DNA of 64,000 bases from Granulosicoccus sp965214025 (GCA_965214025.1 CBDCAW010000023.1:80661-144660), one strand, 5' to 3'; positions 19,412 to 28,990 are shown, counted from the first letter of the stretch. A program made the numbers and translations. Notes: generated from the letters alone by a model not told the origin.

Positions 19412-20497
19412 TCAGGCCGCCTCGACTTCGTCTTCCGAATAGGGGTTATCGACACCGAGCCGCTGATGCATCAATGGGCTGGTGGTCGTGTATTGCAGGT
19501 GTACCTTCTTGCCGGGGTTCAGCATTTCCTTGATCGAGAAAGCCGCCAGCGCCGCCTCGTGGAACCCGCTCAATATCAGCTTCTTCTTGCCGGGGTACCA
19601 GTTGATGTCGCCAACGGCGTAGATGCCGGGTTCGCTGGACTGAAAGTGCTCGGTGTCGACAGTGATCTGGTTCTTCTTCAGGTCCAGCCCCCAGTCGCCG
19701 ATCGGGCCCAACTTCGGCGACAGGCCGAAGAACACCAGCAGCTGATCGAGCTCGATGCGCCGTGCTACCCCATCGCCGCCGGTAACTTCTATCTGATGCA
19801 GCGAGGCGCGAGTACCATCGTCGGCGTCGGCGTTGCGATTCGTATCGATCAGCCGGGTGACATTGCCGGTCAGATACTGCATTTCCAGGTTGTCGCACAG
19901 CTCACGCATGCGCGAAACGGAAGCAGGAGCTGCCTTGAACTTCTCCGAACGGTGGATCAGCACCACGCTGTTTGCCGTTTGGTAAAGGTCGAGTGCCCAG
20001 TCCAGCGCCGAATCACCGCCTCCCAGGATCACGATGTCTTTGCCGGCGTGCAGCTCCTTGTCTTTCACCGAATAGAACACATTGCTGCCGACCCGCTCTT
20101 CCACACCCGGTAGCTTGAGCTTCACCGGCGCAAACGATCCTACCCCGCCTGCGATGATCACCGCCCGGGTGATGAATTCGTTGTCAGCCGTGGTTTTCAC
20201 GAAGAAGCGCTCGTCCGGCAGGCGTTTCAGTTCCATGACCTGCTGGCCAAAGTGGAAGGTGGGCTCGAACGGCTCGATCTGCTTCAGCAGGTTCTCCACC
20301 AGCTCCTGAGCACCGATGCTCGGATAGGCCGGAATGTCGAAGATCGGCTTCGACGGATAAAGCTCGGCACACTGGCCGCCCGGCTTGTCGAGCGACTCGA
20401 TGACGTGTGCATGAATGTCCAGCAGGCCGAGTTCGAAGACTTGAAAGAGACCGCATGGGCCGGCGCCGATGATGACGACGTCCGTTTCGATGGTCAT
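19412..20497 (-). CDS. Ferredoxin-NADP+ reductase (thioredoxin reductase-like, type 2)
   Basis: This 361-residue FAD protein belongs to the YumC-like group that resembles thioredoxin reductase but lacks its CxxC. The FAD-binding GAGPCG is near residue 12, the NADP-binding GGGDSALDWAL lies in the middle, and AVGDINWYPG lies towards the C-terminus. Translation starts at MTIETDV, with GGAG 8 bases upstream. The following reductase gene starts only four bases after the stop. The arrangement suggests that NADPH electrons pass through a ferredoxin to the hemoprotein. The ferredoxin itself is not encoded nearby. Confidence 0.88.
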   Translation of the reverse strand: MTIETDVVIIGAGPCGLFQVFELGLLDIHAHVIESLDKPGGQCAELYPSKPIFDIPAYPSIGAQELVENLLKQIEPFEPTFHFGQQVMELKRLPDERFFVKTTADNEFITRAVIIAGGVGSFAPVKLKLPGVEERVGSNVFYSVKDKELHAGKDIVILGGGDSALDWALDLYQTANSVVLIHRSEKFKAAPASVSRMRELCDNLEMQYLTGNVTRLIDTNRNADADDGTRASLHQIEVTGGDGVARRIELDQLLVFFGLSPKLGPIGDWGLDLKKNQITVDTEHFQSSEPGIYAVGDINWYPGKKKLILSGFHEAALAAFSIKEMLNPGKKVHLQYTTTSPLMHQRLGVDNPYSEDEVEAA

Positions 20498-20611
20498 GAA
20501 ATAGAGCTCCGGAAGCTTACGGCAAGTCGCGTTGCCTGGACAACGATATTGGAGCAAAGATGCGATACCCGGTTCTAGGCTTTTTCGTTATATGGTTATG
20601 CTGGGGTGAGC

Positions 20612-20648
20612 GCGAAGCCGTCCGGCCGATGAGGTAGGGAGGCTTCGC
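20612..20648 (-). terminator. Hairpin downstream of pilY1
   Basis: GCGAAGCC (20612-20619) pairs exactly with GGCTTCGC (20641-20648), about 10 bases after the pilY1 stop on the minus strand. The loop is 21 bases and no T-run follows closely. It is probably the end of the minor-pilin transcript. Confidence 0.4.
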
Positions 20649-20658
20649 CCTCGGTCTG

Positions 20659-23600
20659 TCAATCGTCGCTGACGTCGGCCCAGAAGGTGCGTCGTGTCTG
20701 ATTCTGGATGCCGGTATAGATCTGCTCACCTCCGATCAAGACATTCGGTTGATCACCGCTTTCCTCGGTGATGAGGATCGTTGCCTCGGGTGGAATGCCA
20801 CCGTGCTTCAGATCGATGCTGGCGTCCGGCTTGCCGTCATCGTCCAGATCCCGGGATGCACGTCCCGAAGCCACATCGAGCACGTAGGCGCGCCCGCCGC
20901 CGACCGATGGAGAACAGTTGACGATGTCGACACTCGGTATGTAGGTAGTGAAGATGACATTGTTGTCAAACGTCACGCTGGTGCCGAGAACCTTTTCGCC
21001 GGAGCTTGCGAAGTCGTAGTACCAGCCGTAGTCGTTGGTCTGCGGATCGACCTGACCCTGTACAGGTATGAGATCGGCATCGGTAACCGGCGTCCAGGTG
21101 TCGTTCGAGAGAAGCGAACGCTTGCGCTTGCCATAGCCGGTGGGTGCACCACGCACCACTGACTGACGAAGCACGTAGAAGCGATCATTGACTTTCTCAT
21201 CGAGCGGGTGGGCGCGCCACCCCGAGCCCAGGCTCACCGTCAGGAACTGCCTGCCGTTGTCTTCGATGAGTGCCACATCCGGCTCGGTGTAGAAGCGGCG
21301 GTGGTTGGCTGCACTCAGGAAGGAATTATCGCTCAGGTTGGCGATGACGCCGCCATTGATCTGCATCTTGGTGGTCGCGTAGTTCTGCGCGACGTCGAAG
21401 CGCCATACCTGCCCCCCGGTATCGGCGGCATACATCTGATCGATATAGCCGTCACGATCGATGTCGATGGTGCGCACGTTGCCCGCGAAGCTGTACCTCA
21501 TGTCGGAAAATACCTTGTCGCCGCTCTTGTCGCCCGTACCGGACCACAGCTTCACACCCGTCCTGGCGTCGACGATGAAGATCCCCCGACCGGTGTCGTC
21601 CTCCCTGCGCGCATTCTTAGCCAGGTCTTTGCTGTCGTCATAGCCACCGCCGAACACCAGCACGTCACGTTCGTCGCCGTCGAGGACCACCTTAACGGGC
21701 GATAGCCGCGACCAGGTCTGACCGACCTGCTCCATCTTGGCCGTACCTTTCTTGCCACCGGTGAGGATCCATGCGAGGCGCGGCTTTGCAGGGTCGGTGA
21801 TGTCCAGGGCATAGTAGTGTTGGCCACCACGGCGCATACCGAAATACAGGTAGGCCTTCTCGTTGCCGTCGACGATGAAGTTGCCGTTCTTGTCGTCACG
21901 CCAGACCGACAGGAAACCGTCGAGGCCATAAGGCCGGTCATCGGTTTGATTGGTGTAGTACACATTCAGGTTCTCGAGCAGCTCGTTGGGCACGAACGAG
22001 AACAGCTCACTGCCATCACAGGTGTCGATGGCGTGCAGGTAGCCCTCGTTCGTCGTCACGAACGCCACCGACAACCCGGCATTACTCGCATCACCCTCAT
22101 TGGCTGCATCCGCGCTCGTGTCTTCGGCATTGTCGCCGGGGCACACGCTTCCCGGGTAGTTGACGATGACCGGTCGCGAGTGCATCGGATCGCCGATGTG
22201 GCGCCTGACGTCCTCGGTGCCCGCATCTTCATCGAAGGTCTTGCCGTCGTCATCGGCGTCGAGCACATCCACACCCCGTGCCCATTTGAGTAGCTTCCTG
22301 CGATGGTCTTCCTGCTCCTCCTTATTGCCACCGACTTTTTCGATACCGAGGCGCTTGGCGGTCAGCTCTTTCGTGTTGTCTTCGTGCAGGCGCTGTGCTG
22401 CGAGCGTCAGATCGACTCCGGTCGAGGGCACCGCATTGGCATTGCCCGTCCAGGTGTAGACCTTCCGCGCCGGATCAGCAAGGGTAAGTTGGTTTGCCGC
22501 ACCACCGCGCTTTACATCGTTGCCGTCTGCCGCCGTTACTACCTGACCGTCATCATCGCTTGCACGCCAATAGCTGTGCGACGTGTTCGAGAAGTAGCCT
22601 GTGGAGGTGTCGACAGCCGGATTGCCCTTGCGATCGCGGATCAGCACGTCACCTTCGCCGGATTTGTCCTTGCCGATGCGGTAGCGCTTCAGGTTGCCGT
22701 TCCACAGCGCACCCACCTCGGGTTTGAACATGGCGAAGTAGACGTCGTCGCGATGCGTCAGCCTGTTGAACTGATTGACGGTAGCGGCCGGTGCGGTGAA
22801 CCCGGTGTTCTCGTCAGACACTTCCTTGAGTATGGATTCCAGCACCGTGGTGAGCTCATCGGCCGAGCTTGCCTCGTAGGTGCCACCGCCACCTTCTTCG
22901 GCTATGCGCCTGAGAAAGTTCCTGCCTTCGCCACCAAGATTGAAGGCGATGGTGTGGGTCTGCACCGTCTGCGATCGGCTAAAGGCATCGCTCTGGTCGT
23001 TGCCGTTCAGGTAGGTCGCCAGTTCGGTAGCGCAAGCCTGCTCCCCGGTATCCGTGCAGGCCGCCGAATCAGACATGCCCACGAGGCGCTTGACCCGGTC
23101 CTGCACCCGGTTGCCCGTCGGTTCCCCGTCGGACAGCAATACGATATGGTTGGCCTGGCAACTGTGTGAAATGGGTGATTTGTAAACGGGGTTCTCGTCA
23201 ATCTTTTCGCCGGCACAGTTGACGCTGCTCGGATTGCTGTCATCACAGTGGTCGCGGTAGGCTTGGTCGCCCGTGACGCGACCTCCTGTATAGGAGTCGC
23301 TGTGAGAAATACGGTAGTAACGTCTGTCCTTGTCGAATCGATCGTCGTTGAGGGCAACGCCACGACGCTTGCCGTAATCCACCGGTGCGCCGCGCAGGTA
23401 GAGTGCGGCCTCGTAGTAGGCTTCCACCAGCGGTGTGTTGCCCACCGAATTCAGGTCGTCCACGACCTTCAGCATGGCCTCGCGTGCCTTGACGGTACCT
23501 GAGCTATCGAACGTGGTCGGGGTAGGGGTCGCGGGCGGCGGCGTCCAGTCCGTCTCGTAGGTGATGGTCAGTTTCGGCGCCTGGTTTCTCGATTGCTCGG

Positions 23601-25095
23601 TTTCGTAAGACTTGAAAGATCGCCGATTGAATCCATTGTGATACAGGAACCGGAACGCCATGGCCTGGCCGATCTGCCAGTCGTTCTGATCGACCAGCTC
23701 CTGCACGATGCTCTTCATATCACTCGTCAGCAGTTTCGTGCCGCGATTCCTTGCGGGAATACGCCACTCGACCTTGTTCTGCGTCTGGATTCGGTTGCCG
23801 GAACCCCAGATGTCTTTATCCCTGCTGGTATAGGTGGCGGGGCTCCCACCTCTTTGGTTCGTTTCGCCCACGATCCTTACCTCAGGCCCCGCGTCCCGAA
23901 CGTCCACTTCATTGAGCACTTCCAATTCAATCGTTGCCGATGTGATCTTTGCGTTCTTTGGAATGTCGATATTGACGAAGCGCAGACCGACCACTTGCCT
24001 GATCACATAGCCTTCGAGGTGCTTTGTCGGCATCTCCAGATCGATGCCTCCCACGAGGACCCTGTTCTCGTACGCGTTCCCACCCTCTACGATCTGCTCT
24101 GCGTCGTCACTACCCTGGGCAATTCTTGCTTCGTATCTTCCCTGCCCACAGTCTGCCATGCTCCTCGCGGTCGATACGTCGTACTTCACCACCAGCTGGG
24201 GAGGAGTGACATTCGACGCGGTACTGGATTCGAACGAGTAGGCATGGCGGTGCTCGCCGATGCCGGTAATGTTGAAGGCCATGGCCCTGCCACTGCACCA
24301 GTCATCGCGGTTGACGACCTGCTGAATCACCGCGCCGATATTGCTCGATTCCGCGGTTGCATCCTGTACCCACTCACCCGCTTCCCAGCTCACACCCGAC
24401 GGATTCCAGTTGCGGGAGCTGATAGCGCGGTTGTTGCCACCGAAGGGTGCCGCGTCCGCTGTCGCCTCGGAGCGCACTGTGAGCGTGCTGTCGTTATCAT
24501 GACTACCATTTGCGGTGAACCGAAGATAGGCCTCGACCACGGTCGCACCGCGTGGAATCTGCAAGTCACCGAACCGTAAACCTACCTCCTGTGAGGGCCC
24601 GAATGCCAGGTCGTTACCTGCATTGGTCGCTCCGTGAACGCCACCCGAACTGACACTTTCCTCCGCATCATCGGTATTCGCCGCGGCCACACGGGTGGCA
24701 GTAGGCGTGCTGTCTGGCTCCTGAATGCAGCCTTGACCCTCGCAGACGGTCTTGTCGAGTGGTGTGGCCGGATAGAGCACCGGGCCGCCCCCGAAAACGC
24801 CGTTGAAACGCATCAGTCCGACGTTGATGTCCGTGGCACCATCGACGATCTTCTTCACTGCCTGCTTCATGCGATCCATGCGCGACCCGGTGGCACCCCT
24901 GTCATGGCTCCCCATCGAAGCGGACGTGTCGAGAACGAACAGGACGTTGGATCGGGCATTGGCATCGGCCGCGCCCCGACCGAAGAACACCTCGGTATCG
25001 TCTGCCGTGGCAGCACCCGCCAGTACCAGGCTGCAAAGAATGCCCAGGCCGTTTCTCGACACCAGAGATAGCAGTGCGAACAATCGGATTTTCAT
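20659..25095 (-). CDS. pilY1: Type IV pilus tip/biogenesis protein PilY1, extended
   Basis: This 1478-residue secreted adhesin-like factor promotes type IV pilus extension and surface sensing. A signal peptide (ending near GAATADD) starts at MKIRLFALL, with AGGA 5 bases before the ATG. A von Willebrand A domain has the MIDAS start DTSAS at residues 56-60. It is split by about 400 residues holding two DNRLRE-like beta-sandwich modules (about 141-306 and 330-514) before the vWA resumes. The C-terminal half is the PilY1 beta-propeller, with DIDRDGYID and an EF-hand-like loop DKNGNFIVDGNE (DNA 21859-21894), both suited to calcium. It is the last gene of the operon pilE-fimT-pilV-pilW-pilX-pilY1. 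Confidence 0.92.
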   Translation of the reverse strand: MKIRLFALLSLVSRNGLGILCSLVLAGAATADDTEVFFGRGAADANARSNVLFVLDTSASMGSHDRGATGSRMDRMKQAVKKIVDGATDINVGLMRFNGVFGGGPVLYPATPLDKTVCEGQGCIQEPDSTPTATRVAAANTDDAEESVSSGGVHGATNAGNDLAFGPSQEVGLRFGDLQIPRGATVVEAYLRFTANGSHDNDSTLTVRSEATADAAPFGGNNRAISSRNWNPSGVSWEAGEWVQDATAESSNIGAVIQQVVNRDDWCSGRAMAFNITGIGEHRHAYSFESSTASNVTPPQLVVKYDVSTARSMADCGQGRYEARIAQGSDDAEQIVEGGNAYENRVLVGGIDLEMPTKHLEGYVIRQVVGLRFVNIDIPKNAKITSATIELEVLNEVDVRDAGPEVRIVGETNQRGGSPATYTSRDKDIWGSGNRIQTQNKVEWRIPARNRGTKLLTSDMKSIVQELVDQNDWQIGQAMAFRFLYHNGFNRRSFKSYETEQSRNQAPKLTITYETDWTPPPATPTPTTFDSSGTVKAREAMLKVVDDLNSVGNTPLVEAYYEAALYLRGAPVDYGKRRGVALNDDRFDKDRRYYRISHSDSYTGGRVTGDQAYRDHCDDSNPSSVNCAGEKIDENPVYKSPISHSCQANHIVLLSDGEPTGNRVQDRVKRLVGMSDSAACTDTGEQACATELATYLNGNDQSDAFSRSQTVQTHTIAFNLGGEGRNFLRRIAEEGGGGTYEASSADELTTVLESILKEVSDENTGFTAPAATVNQFNRLTHRDDVYFAMFKPEVGALWNGNLKRYRIGKDKSGEGDVLIRDRKGNPAVDTSTGYFSNTSHSYWRASDDDGQVVTAADGNDVKRGGAANQLTLADPARKVYTWTGNANAVPSTGVDLTLAAQRLHEDNTKELTAKRLGIEKVGGNKEEQEDHRRKLLKWARGVDVLDADDDGKTFDEDAGTEDVRRHIGDPMHSRPVIVNYPGSVCPGDNAEDTSADAANEGDASNAGLSVAFVTTNEGYLHAIDTCDGSELFSFVPNELLENLNVYYTNQTDDRPYGLDGFLSVWRDDKNGNFIVDGNEKAYLYFGMRRGGQHYYALDITDPAKPRLAWILTGGKKGTAKMEQVGQTWSRLSPVKVVLDGDERDVLVFGGGYDDSKDLAKNARREDDTGRGIFIVDARTGVKLWSGTGDKSGDKVFSDMRYSFAGNVRTIDIDRDGYIDQMYAADTGGQVWRFDVAQNYATTKMQINGGVIANLSDNSFLSAANHRRFYTEPDVALIEDNGRQFLTVSLGSGWRAHPLDEKVNDRFYVLRQSVVRGAPTGYGKRKRSLLSNDTWTPVTDADLIPVQGQVDPQTNDYGWYYDFASSGEKVLGTSVTFDNNVIFTTYIPSVDIVNCSPSVGGGRAYVLDVASGRASRDLDDDGKPDASIDLKHGGIPPEATILITEESGDQPNVLIGGEQIYTGIQNQTRRTFWADVSDD

Positions 25096-25114
25096 GGCGA
25101 TCCTGTGGTTGAAA

Positions 25115-25576
25115 TCATCGCGGTACATTGCGCGAGGCTCCCTGGTTGACCTGGCGCTTGGCATTGACGGCTTCGATCTTTGCAATACCCTTGGCTTCGA
25201 ATCGCAGTGCATCAAACGAGTTGGCACCTTGTGAGGCATCCATCGAGGCACCGACCGCGTTGCCGTCGCCGATATAGATGAGAGTGACGCTACTGGTCAT
25301 CCCGATATCACTTCTCAGGTCCCTTTCGATCACGTTGTCTTCTTTCTTGTCCACCTTGAGATCGTAAGTCTCGGTCAGGACTTTCGCATCGTTGAGCACG
25401 GCATCAGTTGCCGATTCAGCGGCCTGCAACACATCCTGGGTCTGAATGGCATTGACGGCCATCTGATACTCCAGGGAAGAGCCACGTAATGCCGAAATAC
25501 CCAGCAGTGACATCATGAATATGATGATCAGTGCCACCATCAGTACAACTCCCTTCTGGTTGCCGTTCCCCGGCAT
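25115..25576 (-). CDS. pilX: Minor pilin-like assembly protein PilX
   Basis: This 153-residue inner-membrane pseudopilin has an N-terminal hydrophobic helix (GVVLMVALIIIFMMSLLGISAL). It begins after a short basic leader and lacks the Glu5 rule of the major pilin, as is usual for PilX. The start at 25576 is preferred because AGAAGG lies 6 bases upstream; a TTG at 25603 overlaps the pilW stop. It primes pilus assembly with PilV, PilW and FimU/FimT and delivers PilY1 to the tip. The pilY1 ATG lies 19 bases beyond its stop. Confidence 0.88.
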   Translation of the reverse strand: MPGNGNQKGVVLMVALIIIFMMSLLGISALRGSSLEYQMAVNAIQTQDVLQAAESATDAVLNDAKVLTETYDLKVDKKEDNVIERDLRSDIGMTSSVTLIYIGDGNAVGASMDASQGANSFDALRFEAKGIAKIEAVNAKRQVNQGASRNVPR

Positions 25577-25599
25577 GGCCTGCCTTCTTGAAGAGCGCC

Positions 25600-26814
25600 T
25601 CAATTGCTGGCCCTGCGGTTGCGGACCTTGACGGTCGTGTTGAAGGCCAGCCGCAGGCGACGGTCACTGACATAGGTGTCGGCCGTACCGGCTTTGGTGG
25701 CGGACGATATCGTGGTACCGGCCAGTACGTAGTTACGGGTATCCTTTTGTTCGCTGACCTGATCCAGAGAGACGAGCAGCAGACCGACGCGTACGCTCTG
25801 TATATTGTCGCCCGCACTACCGATACCCGAAGCATCGACGTATTTCACCCGTCCCCCTGAAGCACTGATGCCGTAGGTCACGCGCATGTCCTCGACACCA
25901 TCGATCAGTTCCACGGGCGGGTTGCTGGCGGAATTGAACGGCATCGATTGCAGGTAGAGCGCACTGACAGATTCGTCCGATTCGTTCTTCCTGCCGGTGT
26001 CCCCGATGTAGTAGACATGGGTGACGAATGGCATGACCTGGGTCTGCGCGAGAGTCTTGCCAGATCCGTAGATCACTTCGAAATTGGCTCTGCTATTCTT
26101 CGACGCGCCGTGCGCGATGCTCGTGCCGCCGGCGTCTGATGCCACCCCGGTGACCTCGAACAGCTCACCACCTTCACAGTTGGATATGATGGCCAGATCG
26201 CCGCTCTGCAGGCCCGGGTCCTTCTTGAGTTTGATCGGTCCGCTCGAATCTGCTGCGCCACCGACAGCCAGTGGGCCGGCCAGTTCCACATCGTTGGCAC
26301 GGCCGAACTGCACCGCCAGCGTATGAGTTCCGGGTACCGGCTTGTTCTTGGTAGGGGCTGTGATCGCAGCCGTGGCCACACCCAGGGCCAGTGGCGGCTC
26401 CCACTTCGAATTGCTTTTCACGATGGCCCCCGAAATGGCGGTCTTCTTCAGGTCGGTGGTCGGCGAATCATCGGCGATGATGGTGACAACCCCCCGGTTG
26501 GCATCGAAGCAACCCTGGTATCCGGCCATGCGTATGTCGCTGGCCAGTGCATTCAGTGCGAACCTGCCGTTCTCCTGCATGTCGCTCATGGCGCTGGCAA
26601 TATCGCTGCTGCGCTTGCTACCGACGAAGACGACGATGACTCCGCTGATCAGGATCAGGCCCAGCGTCATCGCGATCAGCAGTTCGACCAACGACAGGCC
26701 CTGGGGTGCGAGCCTGCGAAAGTCACGGCGGTGAAAGTGTTTGCCGGTGACGTGCAGGCGGCGCACGGTCTGCAAGGGGGTCGTGCGCGATGTGTTTCCA
26801 TCAACGTGCATCAT
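25600..26814 (-). CDS. pilW: Minor pilin-like assembly protein PilW
   Basis: This 404-residue pseudopilin has the prepilin cleavage motif G-LSLVE after a 40-residue basic leader, then the hydrophobic helix LLIAMTLGLILISGVIVVFVG. After it comes the PilW-type MQENGRFALNALASDIRMAGYQGCF. The ATG at 26814 overlaps the pilV stop (TGATG), which indicates coupling. Its size is at the upper end for the family because of long beta-rich loops. It acts in the tip complex that initiates the pilus. Confidence 0.9.
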   Translation of the reverse strand: MMHVDGNTSRTTPLQTVRRLHVTGKHFHRRDFRRLAPQGLSLVELLIAMTLGLILISGVIVVFVGSKRSSDIASAMSDMQENGRFALNALASDIRMAGYQGCFDANRGVVTIIADDSPTTDLKKTAISGAIVKSNSKWEPPLALGVATAAITAPTKNKPVPGTHTLAVQFGRANDVELAGPLAVGGAADSSGPIKLKKDPGLQSGDLAIISNCEGGELFEVTGVASDAGGTSIAHGASKNSRANFEVIYGSGKTLAQTQVMPFVTHVYYIGDTGRKNESDESVSALYLQSMPFNSASNPPVELIDGVEDMRVTYGISASGGRVKYVDASGIGSAGDNIQSVRVGLLLVSLDQVSEQKDTRNYVLAGTTISSATKAGTADTYVSDRRLRLAFNTTVKVRNRRASN

Positions 26815-27443
26815 CAATACTCGGTGACGAAGTCAACTCGCAGCGGTACGACCCTTGACTTCCCGTTGACCTCCTCGACCCACTTCACTTCGACGGTGAA
26901 CTGCCCCTCCTTGCCCGCAACCCTGGTGACCGTGGCGCTTGCAGGGTCGGCGACTGTGCCGGGCAACACAGGTGTGAAACCTTTCGAACCCGCCAGTGGG
27001 AACAGGTAAGTGCTCCAGTCGTAACGGTCCTGCTCGGCCAGCTCTTTGGGTGAGCATTGCTTGGTGTCGCAGCCCGGGTCCACGGCATCGGCACCCGCCT
27101 TGAACTTGTCGTACGCGTCCGCCTGCACGCCATCGATGTTGGATCGCATGCGATCGATGATGTCGCTCGCCATGAACGAGGCCTGGGACTGAAGATAGGC
27201 ACTCTGACTGAAGCGCATGCCGCTGATCTGCATCCGCGCACCGGCCATGACCCCTATCGACAGGAGCACGATGGCGACCAGGATCTCCACGAAGCCGACG
27301 CCGCGCTGTGCGTTCGCGATGTTCGGCGGTCGCCGGCGGCTGTGACGGGCCGAGCTCAAGGCAGCGTTTTCGAGCCACCGACTCGAACCACGGTGCACCA
27401 CACGAGTCTTTTCCGTGGTGGGTCTGCAACGAATGCGATTCAC
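26814..27443 (-). CDS. pilV: Minor pilin PilV
   Basis: This 209-residue prepilin has a 49-residue leader before G-VGFVE and the helix ILVAIVLLSIGVMAGARMQ. The NIDGVQADAYDKF region is typical of PilV. The GTG start overlaps the previous gene's stop by four bases. The leader is longer than usual (often under 15), so an internal start is possible, but no better ribosome site was found. It is part of the tip-priming complex. Confidence 0.88.
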   Translation of the reverse strand: MNRIRCRPTTEKTRVVHRGSSRWLENAALSSARHSRRRPPNIANAQRGVGFVEILVAIVLLSIGVMAGARMQISGMRFSQSAYLQSQASFMASDIIDRMRSNIDGVQADAYDKFKAGADAVDPGCDTKQCSPKELAEQDRYDWSTYLFPLAGSKGFTPVLPGTVADPASATVTRVAGKEGQFTVEVKWVEEVNGKSRVVPLRVDFVTEY

Positions 27444-28060
27444 GAGGTGGTGGTGGTGCAGGTAGCTGACCTGGCGAACACATCCAGGGGCGTATCACTG
27501 CTATTACCCGCGGGTCGGCCACGACGAATGTCGCCGGTGATCACGATATTGACCGTACGGGCGTAGTCGGCGCCTCTATCGTCACAGATCGTGAAGGAGC
27601 CATTCTTCCAGTCGGTGGTTCCATTCGCACGATAGCGAATGTAGTTGCGGTTCGTGGCCCCGTTGGCCGTACGATCGGAGGAGCCGAATCCGATGACCGA
27701 TGTGTCACCGCAAACCGGTTCTGCCACATCGATCAGCGTGTCATCACCACCGATGCTGGCACTGGCACCGGTGCCCGCATTCTTGTCCACGAACACGAGC
27801 CACCCGTTCTTCCACGCAGTGCCACAGCTGGTACTGGTCGCACTGGAACGCGGGCACAGGGTGACGTCCTCCGAGCTCTTCACCGCCGTGGAACGAGCCA
27901 GGTAAAGTGAGCTCACCAATGCATTGTTGTTGGAGCTCAAGCAGCTGTTCTTGACGGCCGAGGCGAAACTCGGAACCCCTACTCCGAGCAGGATGGCGAG
28001 TATCGAGAGCGCCACCATCAGCTCTACCAGCGTGAAGCCCTTGGCGTGTTTGTATTTCAT
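27440..28060 (-). CDS. fimT: FimT/GspH-type minor prepilin
   Basis: This 206-residue pseudopilin starts at MKYKHAKGFTLVELMVAL, giving a short leader and the canonical G-FTLVE processing site. GspH/FimT-family features follow (SLYLARSTAVKSSEDVTLCPRS and NGWLVFVD). No strong ribosome site precedes the ATG, but the start is fixed by the leader. FimT proteins in several species take part in DNA uptake; FimU has the same fold and position and cannot be excluded. Confidence 0.88.
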   Translation of the reverse strand: MKYKHAKGFTLVELMVALSILAILLGVGVPSFASAVKNSCLSSNNNALVSSLYLARSTAVKSSEDVTLCPRSSATSTSCGTAWKNGWLVFVDKNAGTGASASIGGDDTLIDVAEPVCGDTSVIGFGSSDRTANGATNRNYIRYRANGTTDWKNGSFTICDDRGADYARTVNIVITGDIRRGRPAGNSSDTPLDVFARSATCTTTTS

Positions 28061-28125
28061 GTCGGGGCTAGCGGCAGGTCCCGGCACAGGTTGAACGGCG
28101 AGTCGGGAAAACTGAGAGACAGCGC

Positions 28126-28587
28126 CTACCAACAGGTAGAGGTCATGTCGGTAGAGGTATCCCCCTCGCCGCTCTTCGATGCACCTTTCTGACCGCGCGA
28201 GTTCAGGGTGAGCTTGGGGCAATCGCTGTCGTTGGCCTGCAGGCTGCCCGATGCGGGCGTCGCCTGGAGTACGAAAGCGGTAGCGGTGGCGTTGCCGTCG
28301 AGAGCGATGGTGTAGAAGCCCTCCGGTGACAGTGTCGGGGTCGGGCTGCAACCACTGTAGGTATATGCCGTCGCCTTGCATCTTTCCATCGACTGAGCCG
28401 CATTCAGTAGAGCCAGGTGCCCGTCAGATCGCCGCGTCTTCTTCACGTACTCGCCATAGGAGGGGTAGGCGATGGCCGCAAGAATGCCGATGATCGCCAC
28501 GACGATCAGCACTTCGATCAACGTGAAGCCAAGCCGGGCCTTGCGGTGATGTGTTGGGACGTGGCCGATGGGCTGGCGTTCGATCAT
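28126..28587 (-). CDS. pilE: PilE-type type IV pilin
   Basis: This 153-residue prepilin has a 19-residue basic leader, then G-FTLIEVLIVVAIIGILAAIAYPSY, the classic pilin N-terminal helix with Glu5. The following EYVKKTRRSDGHLALLNAAQSMER marks the PilE/minor pilin group. Two C-terminal cysteines (DCP and TCW) would form the disulfide loop. It is the first recognised gene of the minor-pilin operon. Confidence 0.9.
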   Translation of the reverse strand: MIERQPIGHVPTHHRKARLGFTLIEVLIVVAIIGILAAIAYPSYGEYVKKTRRSDGHLALLNAAQSMERCKATAYTYSGCSPTPTLSPEGFYTIALDGNATATAFVLQATPASGSLQANDSDCPKLTLNSRGQKGASKSGEGDTSTDMTSTCW

Positions 28588-28594
28588 GAGCTGA

Positions 28595-28918
28595 CTACAG
28601 GTCGGGAGACTCTGTGTATAGCGTCAGATTGGCCCGGATCTCGAAGTTATCCGTGCCGGTGCCCGGTGCCAGCGATGGAAAGTAGAGGTGTGACGCAGTT
28701 TTCCCGATCGCGGCGTATCGTACGAAAACCTGACCCGGGCATGGCATGGCGCTTGCGGTCCCGAACCCGATTTCGAGTGCGCCGCAGTAGTCCGGAGCAG
28801 GGGTCATTTCCACTACGGCGGCCTGCGATGCAGCAAGCCGGTGGATCGGGAAATCGGCACCAGACTTGTGCCCGAAAAGCCACTTGTGGCACCCATTCGT
28901 TGGCTTATATTCCGTCAC
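28595..28918 (-). CDS. Possible small protein upstream of pilE
   Basis: This 107-residue open frame ends 7 bases before the pilE start and reads in the same direction. It was not recognised as a family. The C-terminal half looks beta-rich (GQVFVRYAAIGKTASHLYF and FEIRANLTLYTE), unlike most shadow frames. No signal peptide or prepilin leader is present, so it may be a truncated gene. Without it the 403 bases between pilE and the DUF3461 gene hold nothing recognisable apart from the two divergent promoters that must be there. Confidence 0.3.
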   Translation of the reverse strand: MTEYKPTNGCHKWLFGHKSGADFPIHRLAASQAAVVEMTPAPDYCGALEIGFGTASAMPCPGQVFVRYAAIGKTASHLYFPSLAPGTGTDNFEIRANLTLYTESPDL

Positions 28919-28990
28919 GGAACAAAGGGGGCCGTCGATGGTACGTTCGCTCGCCGGTTCTCACCAACAACTTTATCGAGGAATTACCCC

